Positions 8,166 through 16,396 of a DNA stretch of 64,000 bases are shown here, piece after piece. Each line of letters begins with the position of its first letter. Position 1 is the stretch's first letter. The position numbers were made by a program, and so were the translations under genes. The stretch comes from Arthrobacter sp. ISL-72 (GTDB taxonomy: Bacteria; Actinomycetota; Actinomycetes; Actinomycetales; Micrococcaceae), in assembly GCF_018613755.1 (NCBI RefSeq), contig NZ_JAGGPP010000015.1, positions 1 to 64,000 on the forward strand, read 5' to 3'. The notes below the pieces were generated by a model, which ran no database searches, was not told the DNA's origin, and saw only the letters and a list, made by a program, of their open reading frames with translations.

Positions 8166-9026
8166 ATGGCAGGAAATCGAAGCAGGCCCCGCGGCACGGA
8201 AACGCGGGAACGGGATATGCTCACCGGCGTTTTGGTGCCCATCGGCCCGCTGGAATTGTCTGCGGAGGAAGCGCGCCAACTGTGGTCTTTCATCCATGGG
8301 GACATCATGGACGGGAGTATGCGCCGGTTGCTGCGCGCCTCGCTGGGGTTGTGTCCCCGGCATGCCTGGGCGTACGCGGTAGTGGAGGTCGAGCTGTGGC
8401 AGGCCGGCGCGGGCGCCCGCGGAGGGCACCAGCCTTTTGATGTCACGATCCTGTATGAGGATCTCCTTGAACACGTCGCCGACGGGCTTGACCGGAAGAG
8501 TTCACTGGTGCACCGGCATCCGGACGAGGTGCTTCTCCCTATCGGACCGTGCCGGATCTGCCAGGATATGGCAGCCCCGGACCTGCCGGGTTTGCGGATG
8601 GGCTACGCGAACTCCAACACCGAAGCACTGACCCTTGAAGCGAACGCCATGGTCCACACCACAACCTGGTGCCTTGAGACGGTGGGCCTCTGGCGGGACA
8701 GGGTGTGCCCGGACTGTCATCCCGGTACCCCGGAGGGGGCCGGCGACCCGGTGTTGTTGTGCTGTTTCCACCTGGCGGCCCGGCGACCGCTGCCGGAGCA
8801 GCTGCGGCACGCCGTGGCTGCACGGCTGCGGGAGATCCGGGCACGGATGAGGCACCTGACCGAGTCCATGACGGACTACGGGGCCCCGGTGGGCGCCATG
8901 GAGAACACGTCCTGGATCGAGGCCATAGGCTTTTTCGCGGGCTGGGGTCTGCCCCTGTACCTGGCGACCGACCCGGAGGAGGCCTGGCCCGGACCGGACA
9001 GCCAGGATGCCGAACAGGGAGATTGA
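8166..9026 (+). CDS. Cys-rich hypothetical protein of the fluoride regulon
   Basis: A 286-residue soluble protein I cannot assign. It starts at ATG 8166, ten bases after the AGGAG that closes fluoride riboswitch 1; the longer frame starting at 8127 would begin inside the aptamer. Cys/His pairs are spread along the chain: LCPRHAW (about residue 59), PCRICQDM (about 128), VCPDCHP (about 180) and LCCFHLA (about 198), which suggests one or two structural zinc sites. The C-terminal 60 residues are rich in Trp and Phe. Its sole placement directly under the riboswitch makes it a candidate new fluoride-tolerance factor. Confidence 0.75.
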   Translation: MAGNRSRPRGTETRERDMLTGVLVPIGPLELSAEEARQLWSFIHGDIMDGSMRRLLRASLGLCPRHAWAYAVVEVELWQAGAGARGGHQPFDVTILYEDLLEHVADGLDRKSSLVHRHPDEVLLPIGPCRICQDMAAPDLPGLRMGYANSNTEALTLEANAMVHTTTWCLETVGLWRDRVCPDCHPGTPEGAGDPVLLCCFHLAARRPLPEQLRHAVAARLREIRARMRHLTESMTDYGAPVGAMENTSWIEAIGFFAGWGLPLYLATDPEEAWPGPDSQDAEQGD

Positions 9027-9075
9027 CCGCGTCATAGTGTGGCGGCCACCGCGGCTGTCCCTGTAGTCTCTGTTC

Positions 9076-9176
9076 ACGGTGATGGATCCCGCCGGAACAG
9101 CCCGCACGCAAGGTGCGGGGCGTTCGAACCGCCTCCTGGCTAATGGTTCCTACCTTTGCTGATCCGAAGGTAGGTG
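9076..9176 (+). promoter_or_regulatory. Fluoride riboswitch 2
   Basis: The aptamer starts with GGTGATGGATCC at 9078 and ends with GGCTAATGGTTCCTACC near 9138-9154. The expression platform is CCTACCTT (9149-9156) pairing with AAGGTAGG (9167-9174), whose 3' arm is the ribosome-binding site of the phosphoglycerate mutase gene (ATG 9181). A TAGTCT box at 9064 fits a -10 element just before the aptamer. It is the same translational design as riboswitch 1. Confidence 0.9.
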
Positions 9177-9180
9177 ACTC

Positions 9181-9936
9181 ATGCCCGCACGCGGCGCGCT
9201 CGTCCTCCTCCGCCATGGCCAGAGCGTCCTGAACGCCCAGGACCGGTTCACCGGCCTGCTCGACCCGCCCCTGACCCCGCTCGGGGAAAACGAAGCGGCC
9301 TGCTCCGGAGCCCTGCTGGCCTCATCATCCTTTTCCCCCGGCACGGTCTACACCTCCACGCTGACGCGCACCCGGGCCACCGCCCGCATCGTCCTTGATG
9401 TCCTGGGCGCCCTTGACGTGCCGGTCTTTGCGGCCTGGGAACTGAACGAGCGCAGTTACGGCTCCCTGACGGGCAGGGCCAGGAGCGAACTGCTCAGCGA
9501 GCTCGGGCCGGATGTCTTTCGTTTCTGGCGGCGCTCCTACTACGGGGCGCCGCCTCCGATGTCACGCGCCGAGCTGGGCGCGATCCGGCGCACCCGGGCG
9601 TTCGCGGGGTTGCCTCCCGAAGCGGTCCTGCCCACGGAATCGCTGTGCGGGGTGGTCAAACGTGTCCGGATCTTCTGGCACCAGCACCTTCGCCCCAGGA
9701 TCCGCGCGGGAGAGGATGTGCTGGTGAACGGGCACGGCAATTCGCTGCGGGCGCTGTGCCTTGTCCTGGACGGGCTCTCCCATGCCGAGGTCGAGGCCCT
9801 GAACATCCCCACCGGGCACCCGCTGGCCTATCGCTTCACCCCTGGCCTGGTGCCGGCGGTGCGGGGCGGGGAGTATCTGAACCCGCTGGCGGCGCGGACC
9901 GCCGCCGCCCTGGTCGCTGCCGCCGGCGGGACCTGA
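9181..9936 (+). CDS. gpmA: 2,3-bisphosphoglycerate-dependent phosphoglycerate mutase
   Basis: A 251-residue histidine-phosphatase-fold enzyme that interconverts 3- and 2-phosphoglycerate. The catalytic motif RHGQSVLNAQDRFTG is at residues 11-25, ELNERSYG near 89 and GHGNSLRAL near 185 with the second catalytic His. Length and motif order match GpmA. It lies seven bases after riboswitch 2 and directly upstream of enolase, so two successive glycolytic steps are fluoride-induced together. As enolase is the known fluoride target, this pair probably keeps lower glycolysis running during fluoride stress (inference). Confidence 0.88.
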   Translation: MPARGALVLLRHGQSVLNAQDRFTGLLDPPLTPLGENEAACSGALLASSSFSPGTVYTSTLTRTRATARIVLDVLGALDVPVFAAWELNERSYGSLTGRARSELLSELGPDVFRFWRRSYYGAPPPMSRAELGAIRRTRAFAGLPPEAVLPTESLCGVVKRVRIFWHQHLRPRIRAGEDVLVNGHGNSLRALCLVLDGLSHAEVEALNIPTGHPLAYRFTPGLVPAVRGGEYLNPLAARTAAALVAAAGGT

Positions 9937-9956
9937 GACAAGGAACGGAGAACATC

Positions 9957-11267
9957 ATGATGAATGACCTTCAGATCACCGGGGTGCGCGCCCTGCAGAT
10001 CCTGGACTCCCGGGGCTACCCCACGGTGAAAGTCTGGCTCACGACATCGGACGGCACGGTGTCGGTTGCGTCGGCGCCGTCCGGGGCATCCACCGGCGCG
10101 CATGAGGCGGTCGAGCTGCGCGACGGCGGCCAGAAGTACTCCGGCCGGGGCGTGCAGAAAGCCGTCACCAATGTCAGGACGGAAATGGCCGAGTTGCTCG
10201 CGTCCCGGAGCTGGCAGACCCTGGCGGACCTGGACCAGGCCCTGGTCGGGCTCGACGGAACCCCTGGCCGGTCCCGGCTCGGGGCCAACGCGATCGTCGC
10301 GGTGTCGATGGCCGCTGCCCGGGCTTTCGCGACGGCCGCCGGGACGCCTCTTCATGTCTGGATCGCCCAGGCGCTGGGCCGGGGCGGGCGGCTGCCGGTT
10401 CCGCACTTCAATGTCCTCAACGGCGGCCAGCACGCCGCGAACCCGCTGGAATTCCAGGAATTCATGATCGCTCCGGCCGGTGCGCCGTCCTTCGCCGATG
10501 CCTTGCGTTGGGGGTCCGACGTCTACCATGCCCTGTCCCGGCGCCTGCGCCGGCAGGGTCTGGCGACCGGTTTGGGTGATGAAGGCGGGTATGCCCCGGA
10601 CATCGCCCGCCCCGAGGAGGCACTGGATCTGATTGTCGCCGCCATCGAAGACGCCGGCTATACCCCGGGCAGGCACGGGGTCGCGATCGCCCTGGACCCT
10701 GCCGCGAACTCCTTCTACACCGACGGGACCTACACCGTCGCAGGCCAGTCCTACACACCGGAGAAGATGATCTCCTACTACGAGCGGCTCATCACCGATT
10801 ACCCGATCTGCAGCCTGGAGGATCCACTGGCCGAAGAAGACACCGAGGGTTGGACGGCTCTGACGGCATCGCTCGGGGACCGGGTTCAGGTCGTCGGGGA
10901 TGACCTGTTCGTCACCTCCGCGGACCGGGTCCGGGACGGCATCCGCGACCGCTCCGCGACAGCAGTGCTGATCAAACCGAACCAGGCCGGGACCGTGAGC
11001 GAAACCTTCGAAACCCTCACCGCCGCCTCCCAGGGTGGCTTCGGGGCGATGGTTTCGCATCGGTCCGGGGAAACCGATGATACGTTCGTGGCTGATCTTG
11101 TGGTCGGGTCCGGCTGCGGGCAGCTGAAATCCGGGGCGCCGGCCCGCGGGGAGCGCGTTGCCAAATACAACCGCCTCCTGGAAATCACCGATGAGGACCC
11201 GTCCCTGCCCTACGGGCCTACTGGAACGTACCTCAACGACGCCGACCCCGAACAGGAGCGCCCATGA
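9957..11267 (+). CDS. eno: Enolase, divergent fluoride-regulon copy
   Basis: 436 residues; converts 2-phosphoglycerate to phosphoenolpyruvate. Recognisable motifs are APSGASTGAHEAVELRDG, PHFNVLNGGQHA, GDEGGYAP, SLEDPLAEED, VVGDDLFVT, LIKPNQAGT (catalytic Lys) and SHRSGETDDT, so the active site is intact. It departs from housekeeping enolases at DSRGYPTVKV (usually DSRGNPTVEV) and GDEGGYAP (usually GDEGGFAP). The start ATG 9957 has GGAG seven bases before it. It overlaps the UspA start by ATGA. A second enolase under fluoride control is best read as a backup for the enzyme fluoride inhibits. Confidence 0.93.
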   Translation: MMNDLQITGVRALQILDSRGYPTVKVWLTTSDGTVSVASAPSGASTGAHEAVELRDGGQKYSGRGVQKAVTNVRTEMAELLASRSWQTLADLDQALVGLDGTPGRSRLGANAIVAVSMAAARAFATAAGTPLHVWIAQALGRGGRLPVPHFNVLNGGQHAANPLEFQEFMIAPAGAPSFADALRWGSDVYHALSRRLRRQGLATGLGDEGGYAPDIARPEEALDLIVAAIEDAGYTPGRHGVAIALDPAANSFYTDGTYTVAGQSYTPEKMISYYERLITDYPICSLEDPLAEEDTEGWTALTASLGDRVQVVGDDLFVTSADRVRDGIRDRSATAVLIKPNQAGTVSETFETLTAASQGGFGAMVSHRSGETDDTFVADLVVGSGCGQLKSGAPARGERVAKYNRLLEITDEDPSLPYGPTGTYLNDADPEQERP

Positions 11268-11815
11268 ATGAGCCAGCCAACGAGACCCGGCCCGCCACCG
11301 GGCCGACAGCTTATGTGCCGCGTCGGATCACCGGGCCGGTGCTGATGGGCGTCGTGCCCGGCCAGCCCCTGGCGGTCGCACACCGCGCCGCGGAACTGGC
11401 CTACAGCCTGAAGGTGAACCTGATCTGCGCCTATGTGGATGTCACCAGCTACCTCGTCAAGGAACCGGACGGCCGCGTCGAAGCCCTGCCGATTGATCCG
11501 GACGGAATTGATGATGACATCGAAGGGATCAGCGAGAGCATCAGGGAACGCCTGCAGGACGCGCTGGACAGCACCGGAATTGACTGGTCCTTCGTGATGC
11601 TCGCCGGGGACCCCGCCCGGGCCATGGGACGGCTGGCCGAGTCGGTGGACGCATCGGTCATTGTGGTGGGCATCAGGGAACGTGGCCTCGGGGCCCGGTT
11701 CGAGGAGCTGCTCGTCGGCTCCGTCGCGGTCCACCTCACCCACCGCCAGCACCGGCCCGTCCTGGTCGTCCCGCTCGCCCCCCACACGAAGCATCACCGG
11801 CAGGAGGGCCACTGA
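11264..11815 (+). CDS. Universal stress protein of the fluoride operon
   Basis: A 183-residue UspA-fold protein: strand GPVLMGVVPG at about residue 26, acidic loop region in the middle and VIVVGIRERGLGARFEELLVG near 133, which resembles the ATP-binding G-2X-G-9X-G pattern only loosely. It is translationally coupled to enolase (ATGA) and to the next gene (TGATG). A second paralogue lies at 20351 in the arsenic operon and shares the YLxxxPDG and HxQHxPxLxVP regions. UspA proteins are repeatedly linked to fluoride riboswitches; their role there is not established. Confidence 0.8.
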   Translation: MNEPANETRPATGPTAYVPRRITGPVLMGVVPGQPLAVAHRAAELAYSLKVNLICAYVDVTSYLVKEPDGRVEALPIDPDGIDDDIEGISESIRERLQDALDSTGIDWSFVMLAGDPARAMGRLAESVDASVIVVGIRERGLGARFEELLVGSVAVHLTHRQHRPVLVVPLAPHTKHHRQEGH

Positions 11816-12429
11816 TGGAGCCGATTCCCCCTGAGACCACAGCACCGGACCGCCCGGACGAAAGGATGGACGCCACCGGTGACAGGCAGCTGCCCATCGA
11901 CAGTGACCCGGCAGAGATAAACGAAGACGAGGACGATGCCGGGACGCTCGGGCAGGCGCGCGCCCACAGGCCGGTTCATCTGCACCCGGGGTTCGTGCTC
12001 GTCGTCATCATGGGAGGCGTGTTCGGGGCGTTGGCCCGGTATGGGCTCAGCGGGGCGCTGCCGTCACCGGGCGGGTGGCCGCTGCCGACCCTGGTCATCA
12101 ACCTCACCGGAGCGCTGCTGCTCGGGGCCCTGCTGGAAGCCCTGGTCCGGCGCGGCCCGGACGCCGGGCGGCTGAGGTTCATTCGGCTGCTCGCCGGGAC
12201 CGGCTTCATGGGCGCTTTCACGACCTACAGCGCCCTGGCCCTGGAAACGAACACCCTGATCGGAGCAGGACGGAGCACGGACGCTTTGATCTACCTTGCC
12301 GCCACGGTGATCGGCGGCGCCGCGGCAACAGTGACCGGGATCCGGGTGGCCTCCGGGCACCACTCCAGGATGAGCGCAAGGCGCCACGAGGCGACCCTTC
12401 GCCCCGACCGGAAGGGGGATCTCCCGTGA
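11815..12429 (+). CDS. crcB: Fluoride channel subunit CrcB/Fluc with acidic N-terminal extension
   Basis: 204 residues. The CrcB core begins near residue 60 and has four membrane helices with MGGVFGALARYGL, VINLTGALLLG (pore Asn) and GTGFMGAFTTYSALALE; the last shows Tyr where most Fluc proteins have Phe. The first ~58 residues are hydrophilic and rich in Asp/Glu/Pro, an unusual extension for this small family. It exports fluoride from the cytoplasm, acting as a dual-topology dimer or with the next gene, which overlaps it by GTGA. It is last but one in the riboswitch 2 operon. Confidence 0.92.
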   Translation: MEPIPPETTAPDRPDERMDATGDRQLPIDSDPAEINEDEDDAGTLGQARAHRPVHLHPGFVLVVIMGGVFGALARYGLSGALPSPGGWPLPTLVINLTGALLLGALLEALVRRGPDAGRLRFIRLLAGTGFMGAFTTYSALALETNTLIGAGRSTDALIYLAATVIGGAAATVTGIRVASGHHSRMSARRHEATLRPDRKGDLP

Positions 12430-12803
12430 ACGCGTTGACCGTTCTTTTACTTGGGCTGGCCGGCGGGCTCGGTGCCGGGACACGGTTCGTCGTCGATGGG
12501 CTGGTCCGCTCCAAAGTCCGTATCGCCCTGCCTGTGGGCACCATGGTCATCAACATCACCGGCTCCTTCCTCCTTGGACTGGTGGCAGGGGCCGTGATCG
12601 TCCACGCCGCACCTGCCCAGCTGCAGGCCATCGCGGGAACCGGGTTCTTGGGTGGATACACCACGTTCAGCACGGCCAGCTTCGAGACCGTCCGGCTCAT
12701 CCAGTCCCGCCGTACCGGGCTGGCCCTCCTGAACGGGATCGGCACAGCGGTCACGGCGGTAGCTGCCACGGCGGCGGGCCTGGCCCTGGCAGGAGCGGTG
12801 TAA
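12426..12803 (+). CDS. crcB: Fluoride channel subunit CrcB/Fluc
   Basis: A compact 125-residue CrcB. The start is GTG 12426, overlapping the preceding stop, after GAAGGGGGAT. Family motifs are all present: GLGAGTRFVVDG, MVINITGSFLLG and GTGFLGGYTTFSTASFE. Two adjacent, non-identical crcB genes usually encode a heterodimer with fixed opposite topology in Gram-positive bacteria. The gene ends the operon; the convergent MFS gene begins 64 bases further on. Confidence 0.92.
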   Translation: MNALTVLLLGLAGGLGAGTRFVVDGLVRSKVRIALPVGTMVINITGSFLLGLVAGAVIVHAAPAQLQAIAGTGFLGGYTTFSTASFETVRLIQSRRTGLALLNGIGTAVTAVAATAAGLALAGAV

Positions 12804-12867
12804 GGCAGGTAGCGAGCCGGGGCGTCCGGACTGTTGGCTGCTCGCCCGGTGTCTGTGCCCTGGCGTT

Positions 12868-14157
12868 TTAGGAGCCTGCCTGTGCCTTGTCCGGGGCGAG
12901 TGCGCGGGAGAAGAGGACGGAGGCAAGCATCCAGGCGGCAGCGTAGGTGAATGCAACGGCGGGTGAGAAGACGGCCCACAGGATCCCTGCGGTGACGGTG
13001 GCGCCGATGTCGCCGGCGGACTGGACGAGGCCAAGGACACCGAATCCGTTGCCGCGCAGTCTGTCCGGAAGTGCCAGAGCGACGGCGGTCGATTCGGCTG
13101 TCTCTGCGAAGCCGATGCCGATCCCGGCGAGAAGGAATCCTGCCAGCACCGGTCCCCAGGTGTGGGGGCTGAACGCGAAGAGCAGGTAGGCGCCGACATA
13201 GACCGTCCCGCCGGCGGCGAAGACCGGACGTGGCCCTGTCCGGTCCACGAGGTGACCTCCGATGAGGGAAGCGACGGTCGCTGCGCCATTGTGGGCTGCG
13301 TAGAAGAAGATGGCCAGGGCTGTCGCGGCGGCAGGGTCCCGGCCTTCTCCGGTGAGCAGATCCGTGGCGTGCAGGATCAGCATTGTCGTTGCCAGGTTGC
13401 CCAGTTCGAAAAAGGACACCGGGATCAGTGCCCGGGCGGCTCCGCTGCGGCGCAGTTCCCCGAGGTTGAAGCTGAGCTTGGTGCGCCCGGCAGGGGTGGT
13501 CAGGACGTGGCGGGCCTGACGGGCGGCCAGGGTGATAGCGGCGGCGGCCAGGATGCTGGGGATGAAGGAAAGCAGGATGGCTTCGCGCACGCCGATCAGT
13601 CCGACGAGCAGTCCGGCCAGCAGCGGCCCGGCGATCGCGCCGGCGTTGTCCCCGGCGCGTTCAATGCCCGCTGCCCGCCCGTAAGCCGCACGTGGCGTGA
13701 TGGAGACCAGCAGGGTGTCCCGGGCGGGTGAACGGATTCCGCGGGCTGCCCAGGCGAGGGCGCGAAGCACCGCGACCTGCCACACCATCGAGGCCGCGCC
13801 TATCAGCGCCGTCGCGGCGGCCGTGAGAAGGTAGCCGCCCGAAGCGATCCTGGCCCTGCGGGAAGGTTCAGCGGCGAGGGGGCCGCCGGCAAGCTTGCTC
13901 AGGCCCACCAACGCATCTGAGACTCCTTCGATGGCACCGAGGGCGGCCGGGCCCGCGTGCAGGGTCGATGTCAGGAAGGACGGAAGCAGGGAGGTCACCA
14001 GTTCGTGGCCGGCATCGCTGAAAAACGAGGCGGTGCCGACCCCGAGGATCCCCTTGTTCAGCCACGCTTCCTCATCCTCCCCTGGCGTGTCCTGCCCGGG
14101 GACCGCCTGCGGTTCCGGAACGTGATCCGGCGCGGGGATGTTTGCTTCGTCAGCCAC
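12868..14157 (-). CDS. MFS transporter of the fluoride operon
   Basis: 429 residues, GTG start at 14157 after a GAGG element. A 35-residue acidic/Pro-rich N-terminus precedes 12 membrane helices; the central loop is Arg-rich and HLVDRTGPRPVF marks the second half. It is the last gene of the pyrophosphatase-CrcB-like unit led by riboswitch 3. No substrate can be read from the sequence. Its position suggests that it relieves some effect of fluoride, for instance by moving an anion or metabolite. Confidence 0.75.
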   Translation of the reverse strand: MADEANIPAPDHVPEPQAVPGQDTPGEDEEAWLNKGILGVGTASFFSDAGHELVTSLLPSFLTSTLHAGPAALGAIEGVSDALVGLSKLAGGPLAAEPSRRARIASGGYLLTAAATALIGAASMVWQVAVLRALAWAARGIRSPARDTLLVSITPRAAYGRAAGIERAGDNAGAIAGPLLAGLLVGLIGVREAILLSFIPSILAAAAITLAARQARHVLTTPAGRTKLSFNLGELRRSGAARALIPVSFFELGNLATTMLILHATDLLTGEGRDPAAATALAIFFYAAHNGAATVASLIGGHLVDRTGPRPVFAAGGTVYVGAYLLFAFSPHTWGPVLAGFLLAGIGIGFAETAESTAVALALPDRLRGNGFGVLGLVQSAGDIGATVTAGILWAVFSPAVAFTYAAAWMLASVLFSRALAPDKAQAGS

Positions 14158-14202
14158 CGCGGCCTCGGCACAGGTCCCCGGCCGGGCACGCGGGACCCCG
14201 GT

Positions 14203-14559
14203 TCATGCCAGCCAGGCGGCAGCGCCGGCCCCTGCCCCGGCGAGCGAGAAGGCGAGGGACAAGAGGAGATGCGCAGCCGGGACGACGGGTGCGCGATCGG
14301 GTCTTTCCTGCCTCAGCCAGGACATGGCGAAGGCTGTTCCGGCATACGTGGTTAGCCCGGCGGCCGCGCCCATTGCCAGAGGCGCGGAGGACGGGCCTGA
14401 CCCGGTGGCCAGGACGACTCCGGTGATCAGGCCCAGGACAAGGGCCAGCGCGGACTCGGCGACCCATTCCGTTCGGGGACCGGTGGCTCCGGCAAGTGCG
14501 CGCTGAAGGAGGACGCGGAGCAATGATCCTGCCAGGGCGCCGATGGCGATGGTGAGCAT
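14203..14559 (-). CDS. Divergent CrcB-like membrane protein
   Basis: 118 residues, ATG 14559 after GCAGGAGGCGACA. Four hydrophobic helices and the elements GALAGSLLRVLLQ and GAAAGLTTYAGTAFAMSW place it near CrcB. The signature residues differ: the pore Asn of the VINxxG segment is replaced (AESALALVLGLITG), and the TTFST stretch reads TTYAGT. Such loss argues against a normal fluoride pore. It may be an accessory subunit or have taken on another role. It lies between pyrophosphatase and the MFS gene in the riboswitch 3 operon. Confidence 0.6.
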   Translation of the reverse strand: MLTIAIGALAGSLLRVLLQRALAGATGPRTEWVAESALALVLGLITGVVLATGSGPSSAPLAMGAAAGLTTYAGTAFAMSWLRQERPDRAPVVPAAHLLLSLAFSLAGAGAGAAAWLA

Positions 14560-14629
14560 GCCGATTATGTCGCCTCCTGCCGATGTTGTGAAAGGGAGCG
14601 TGGGTCTGCGTTCGTGACAGGAGGGGTGT

Positions 14630-15171
14630 TCATGGGTGCGCGCCGGTCTTTTGGTCCTGCCAGCGTTGGCTGCATTCGCCAACAATTGTGGCCGCTTCCT
14701 CCGGCGTCCCCCGCCCAAGGACGCGGGTGTGTGTTCCGGGCTGGAGGTCTTTGTAGTGGTTGAAGTGGTGGGTGATCTGTTCCTGCCACCTGGTGCCGAG
14801 GTCTTCGAGCGTGCTGATCCGGTTCCCGGCCTCGCGGTCATCTGCCGGGACGGCGATGATCTTATAGTATCCCCGTCGCGGAAGTTCAGGACGCCCAGTA
14901 TCCGGGCGTGGACGACCAGCCCGATGGGCAGCGGTTCGCGGGTCACGCACAGGATGTCCAGTTCGTCGCCGTCTTCATCCAGGGTTTGGGGAAGGAAGCC
15001 GTAATTCACGGGTTTGGCGAAGATCCCCAGATCGACGCGGTCCAGGTGGAAGAGGCCGGTGGTGCGGTCCCATTCGATCTTGTGGCTGGAGCCCATCGGG
15101 ATGGCAATGACGCCGACGACCAGACCGTTGAGGTAGTCCCCGCATCCAAGGAGCGCGTTGTAGTCGGTCAT
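14630..15171 (-). pseudogene. ppa: Inorganic pyrophosphatase (class I), single frameshift
   Basis: The N-terminal frame from ATG 15171 carries IPMGSSHKIEWD, VNYGFLPQT and the class I signature DEDGDELDILCV. At about 14869 one base appears to be missing: the frame must change from FRDGD to YKIIAVPADDREAGNRI, and then runs to TAG at 14630. The restored protein would be about 180 residues, normal for soluble pyrophosphatases, with all catalytic Asp residues. The enzyme hydrolyses PPi and is strongly inhibited by fluoride. Its start overlaps the leader mini-ORF by ATGA. Either the gene was recently disabled or a sequence error is present. Confidence 0.85.
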
Positions 15172-15281
15172 GACCGCGTTCCCCGTTCGGCATCTCCAGC
15201 ACCGGGGCGGGCAGGATTTTTTGGGGTCTGCGCGCTGGTGCGCTCATGTCGCTGGTGTGGGGTGGCGCCGGGATTTTGCAT
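15168..15281 (-). CDS. 37-codon leader mini-ORF coupled to ppa
   Basis: ATG 15281 is preceded by GGAG five bases away. The frame encodes a 37-residue basic, Pro-rich peptide (start MQNPGATPHQ, end AERGTRS) and its TGA overlaps the ppa ATG (ATGA). The first two bases of the start codon and the last base of GGAG lie inside the riboswitch 3 platform helix. Ribosomes admitted by fluoride would reach ppa by termination-reinitiation. A similar arrangement is found at 19474. The peptide itself need not be functional. Confidence 0.55.
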   Translation of the reverse strand: MQNPGATPHQRHERTSAQTPKNPARPGAGDAERGTRS

Positions 15282-15374
15282 AGTTCTCCGTCTGTGCGTG
15301 GCACTGAACAGGAACTATCAGCCGGGGCGGCGGTTCGGACGGTGTGGCCCGCCCCGGCGAGATCCATCACCGTT
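15282..15374 (-). promoter_or_regulatory. Fluoride riboswitch 3
   Basis: On the minus strand GGTGATGGATC (15371-15361) opens the aptamer, GGGGCGG/CCGCCCC form a stem, and GGCTGATAGTTCCTG (15323-15309) closes it. ATAGTTC (15318-15312) can pair with GAACTAT (15286-15280), which covers the start of the leader mini-ORF. Compared with the two plus-strand switches, the final loop reads GATAG rather than GATGG. It controls mini-ORF, ppa, the CrcB-like gene and an MFS transporter. Confidence 0.88.
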
Positions 15375-15512
15375 CCCCTGTAATGAACCACATCGCGGCA
15401 CCTGCTGGCAAGGAAACAGCGCAGCGAATGAGTTCCCGGTAAGGGTTCCGGGCCGCTGAACTGCCCTCACGGTTTCCAGGTGGGCCGATGAGCCGGAACA
15501 CCAGAAGTGCCG

Positions 15513-16396
15513 CTACGACGGCGCGGAGCCCGAGCCGGTACCGGATGCAGCGGTCTTTGGAGGGCGGTCCTGGATCAGGTCCGGGGGGTCAGCGACGGAG
15601 TTCAGGATCTGGTCCGGGCGGTAGGGGTAGATGGCGAGGTCGTCCTTGTGGGTGACGCCGCTGAGGACCAGCACGGTGTGTAGTCCGGCTTCGATGCCGG
15701 CGATGATGTCGGTGTCCATCCGGTCCCCGATGATCGCCGTGGTGCGTGCGTGGGCTTTGATCCGGTTCATCGCGGAGCGGCACATCATGGGGTTCGGTTC
15801 GCCCACGATGTAGGGTTTTCGTCCGGTGGCTGTGGTGATCAGTGCCGCTACGGCGCCGGTGCCGGGCACCCGTCCGGCGCCTGGAGGGGCCGGTGGCGTC
15901 CGGATTGGTGGCGATGAAGCGGGCGCCGGCCAGGATCAGCCGGATCGCCGCGCTGATCGCCTCGAAGGAGTACGTGCAGGTCCCGCCGAGGACCACAAAG
16001 TCCGGGTCCTGGTCGGTGAGGATGAAGCCTGCCTCGTGCAGCGCCGTCGTGAGCCCGGCTTCACCGATGGCGTAGGCAAGGTTTCCGGATTCCAGACCGT
16101 GGGTCTGGTCTGTGAGGAACTGGGCAGTGGCCAGCGCGGAGGTCCAGATATTTTCCTCCGGGACCTCCAAACCCGTATCACCAAGCATTGCTGCCAGGTC
16201 CCGGGGTGTGTAGATGGAGTTGTTCGTGACGATCATGAAAGCCGTGGAGGTCGCCGCCCAGTGACGGATCAGTTCCCGGGCTCCGGGGATCGCCTGGTTG
16301 TCGCGGACCAGTACACCGTCCAGGTCCGTCAGCCAGCACTCGATCCCCTGGCCGCTGCCGTCGGCGACGGTGCCGGGGCCTGCCAGATGCTGCCAT
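15513..16396 (-). pseudogene. NagD-like HAD-superfamily phosphatase, two frameshifts
   Basis: Third gene after the two MutS-like ATPases. A good AGGAGG precedes ATG 16396, but the HAD frame begins one base later: reading ATG-CAG would need loss of one G right after the start. The frame then gives CWLTDLDGVLV (nucleophile DxDG), MIVTNNS and FIATNPDATG. Near 15870 a second one-base shift is needed to continue into GTGAVAALI, VGEPNPMM and GDRMDTDI (the Mg-binding acidic motif). Restored, it is about 290 residues, typical for NagD/PGP phosphatases. The C-terminus is Pro-rich. Substrate unknown. Confidence 0.75.
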
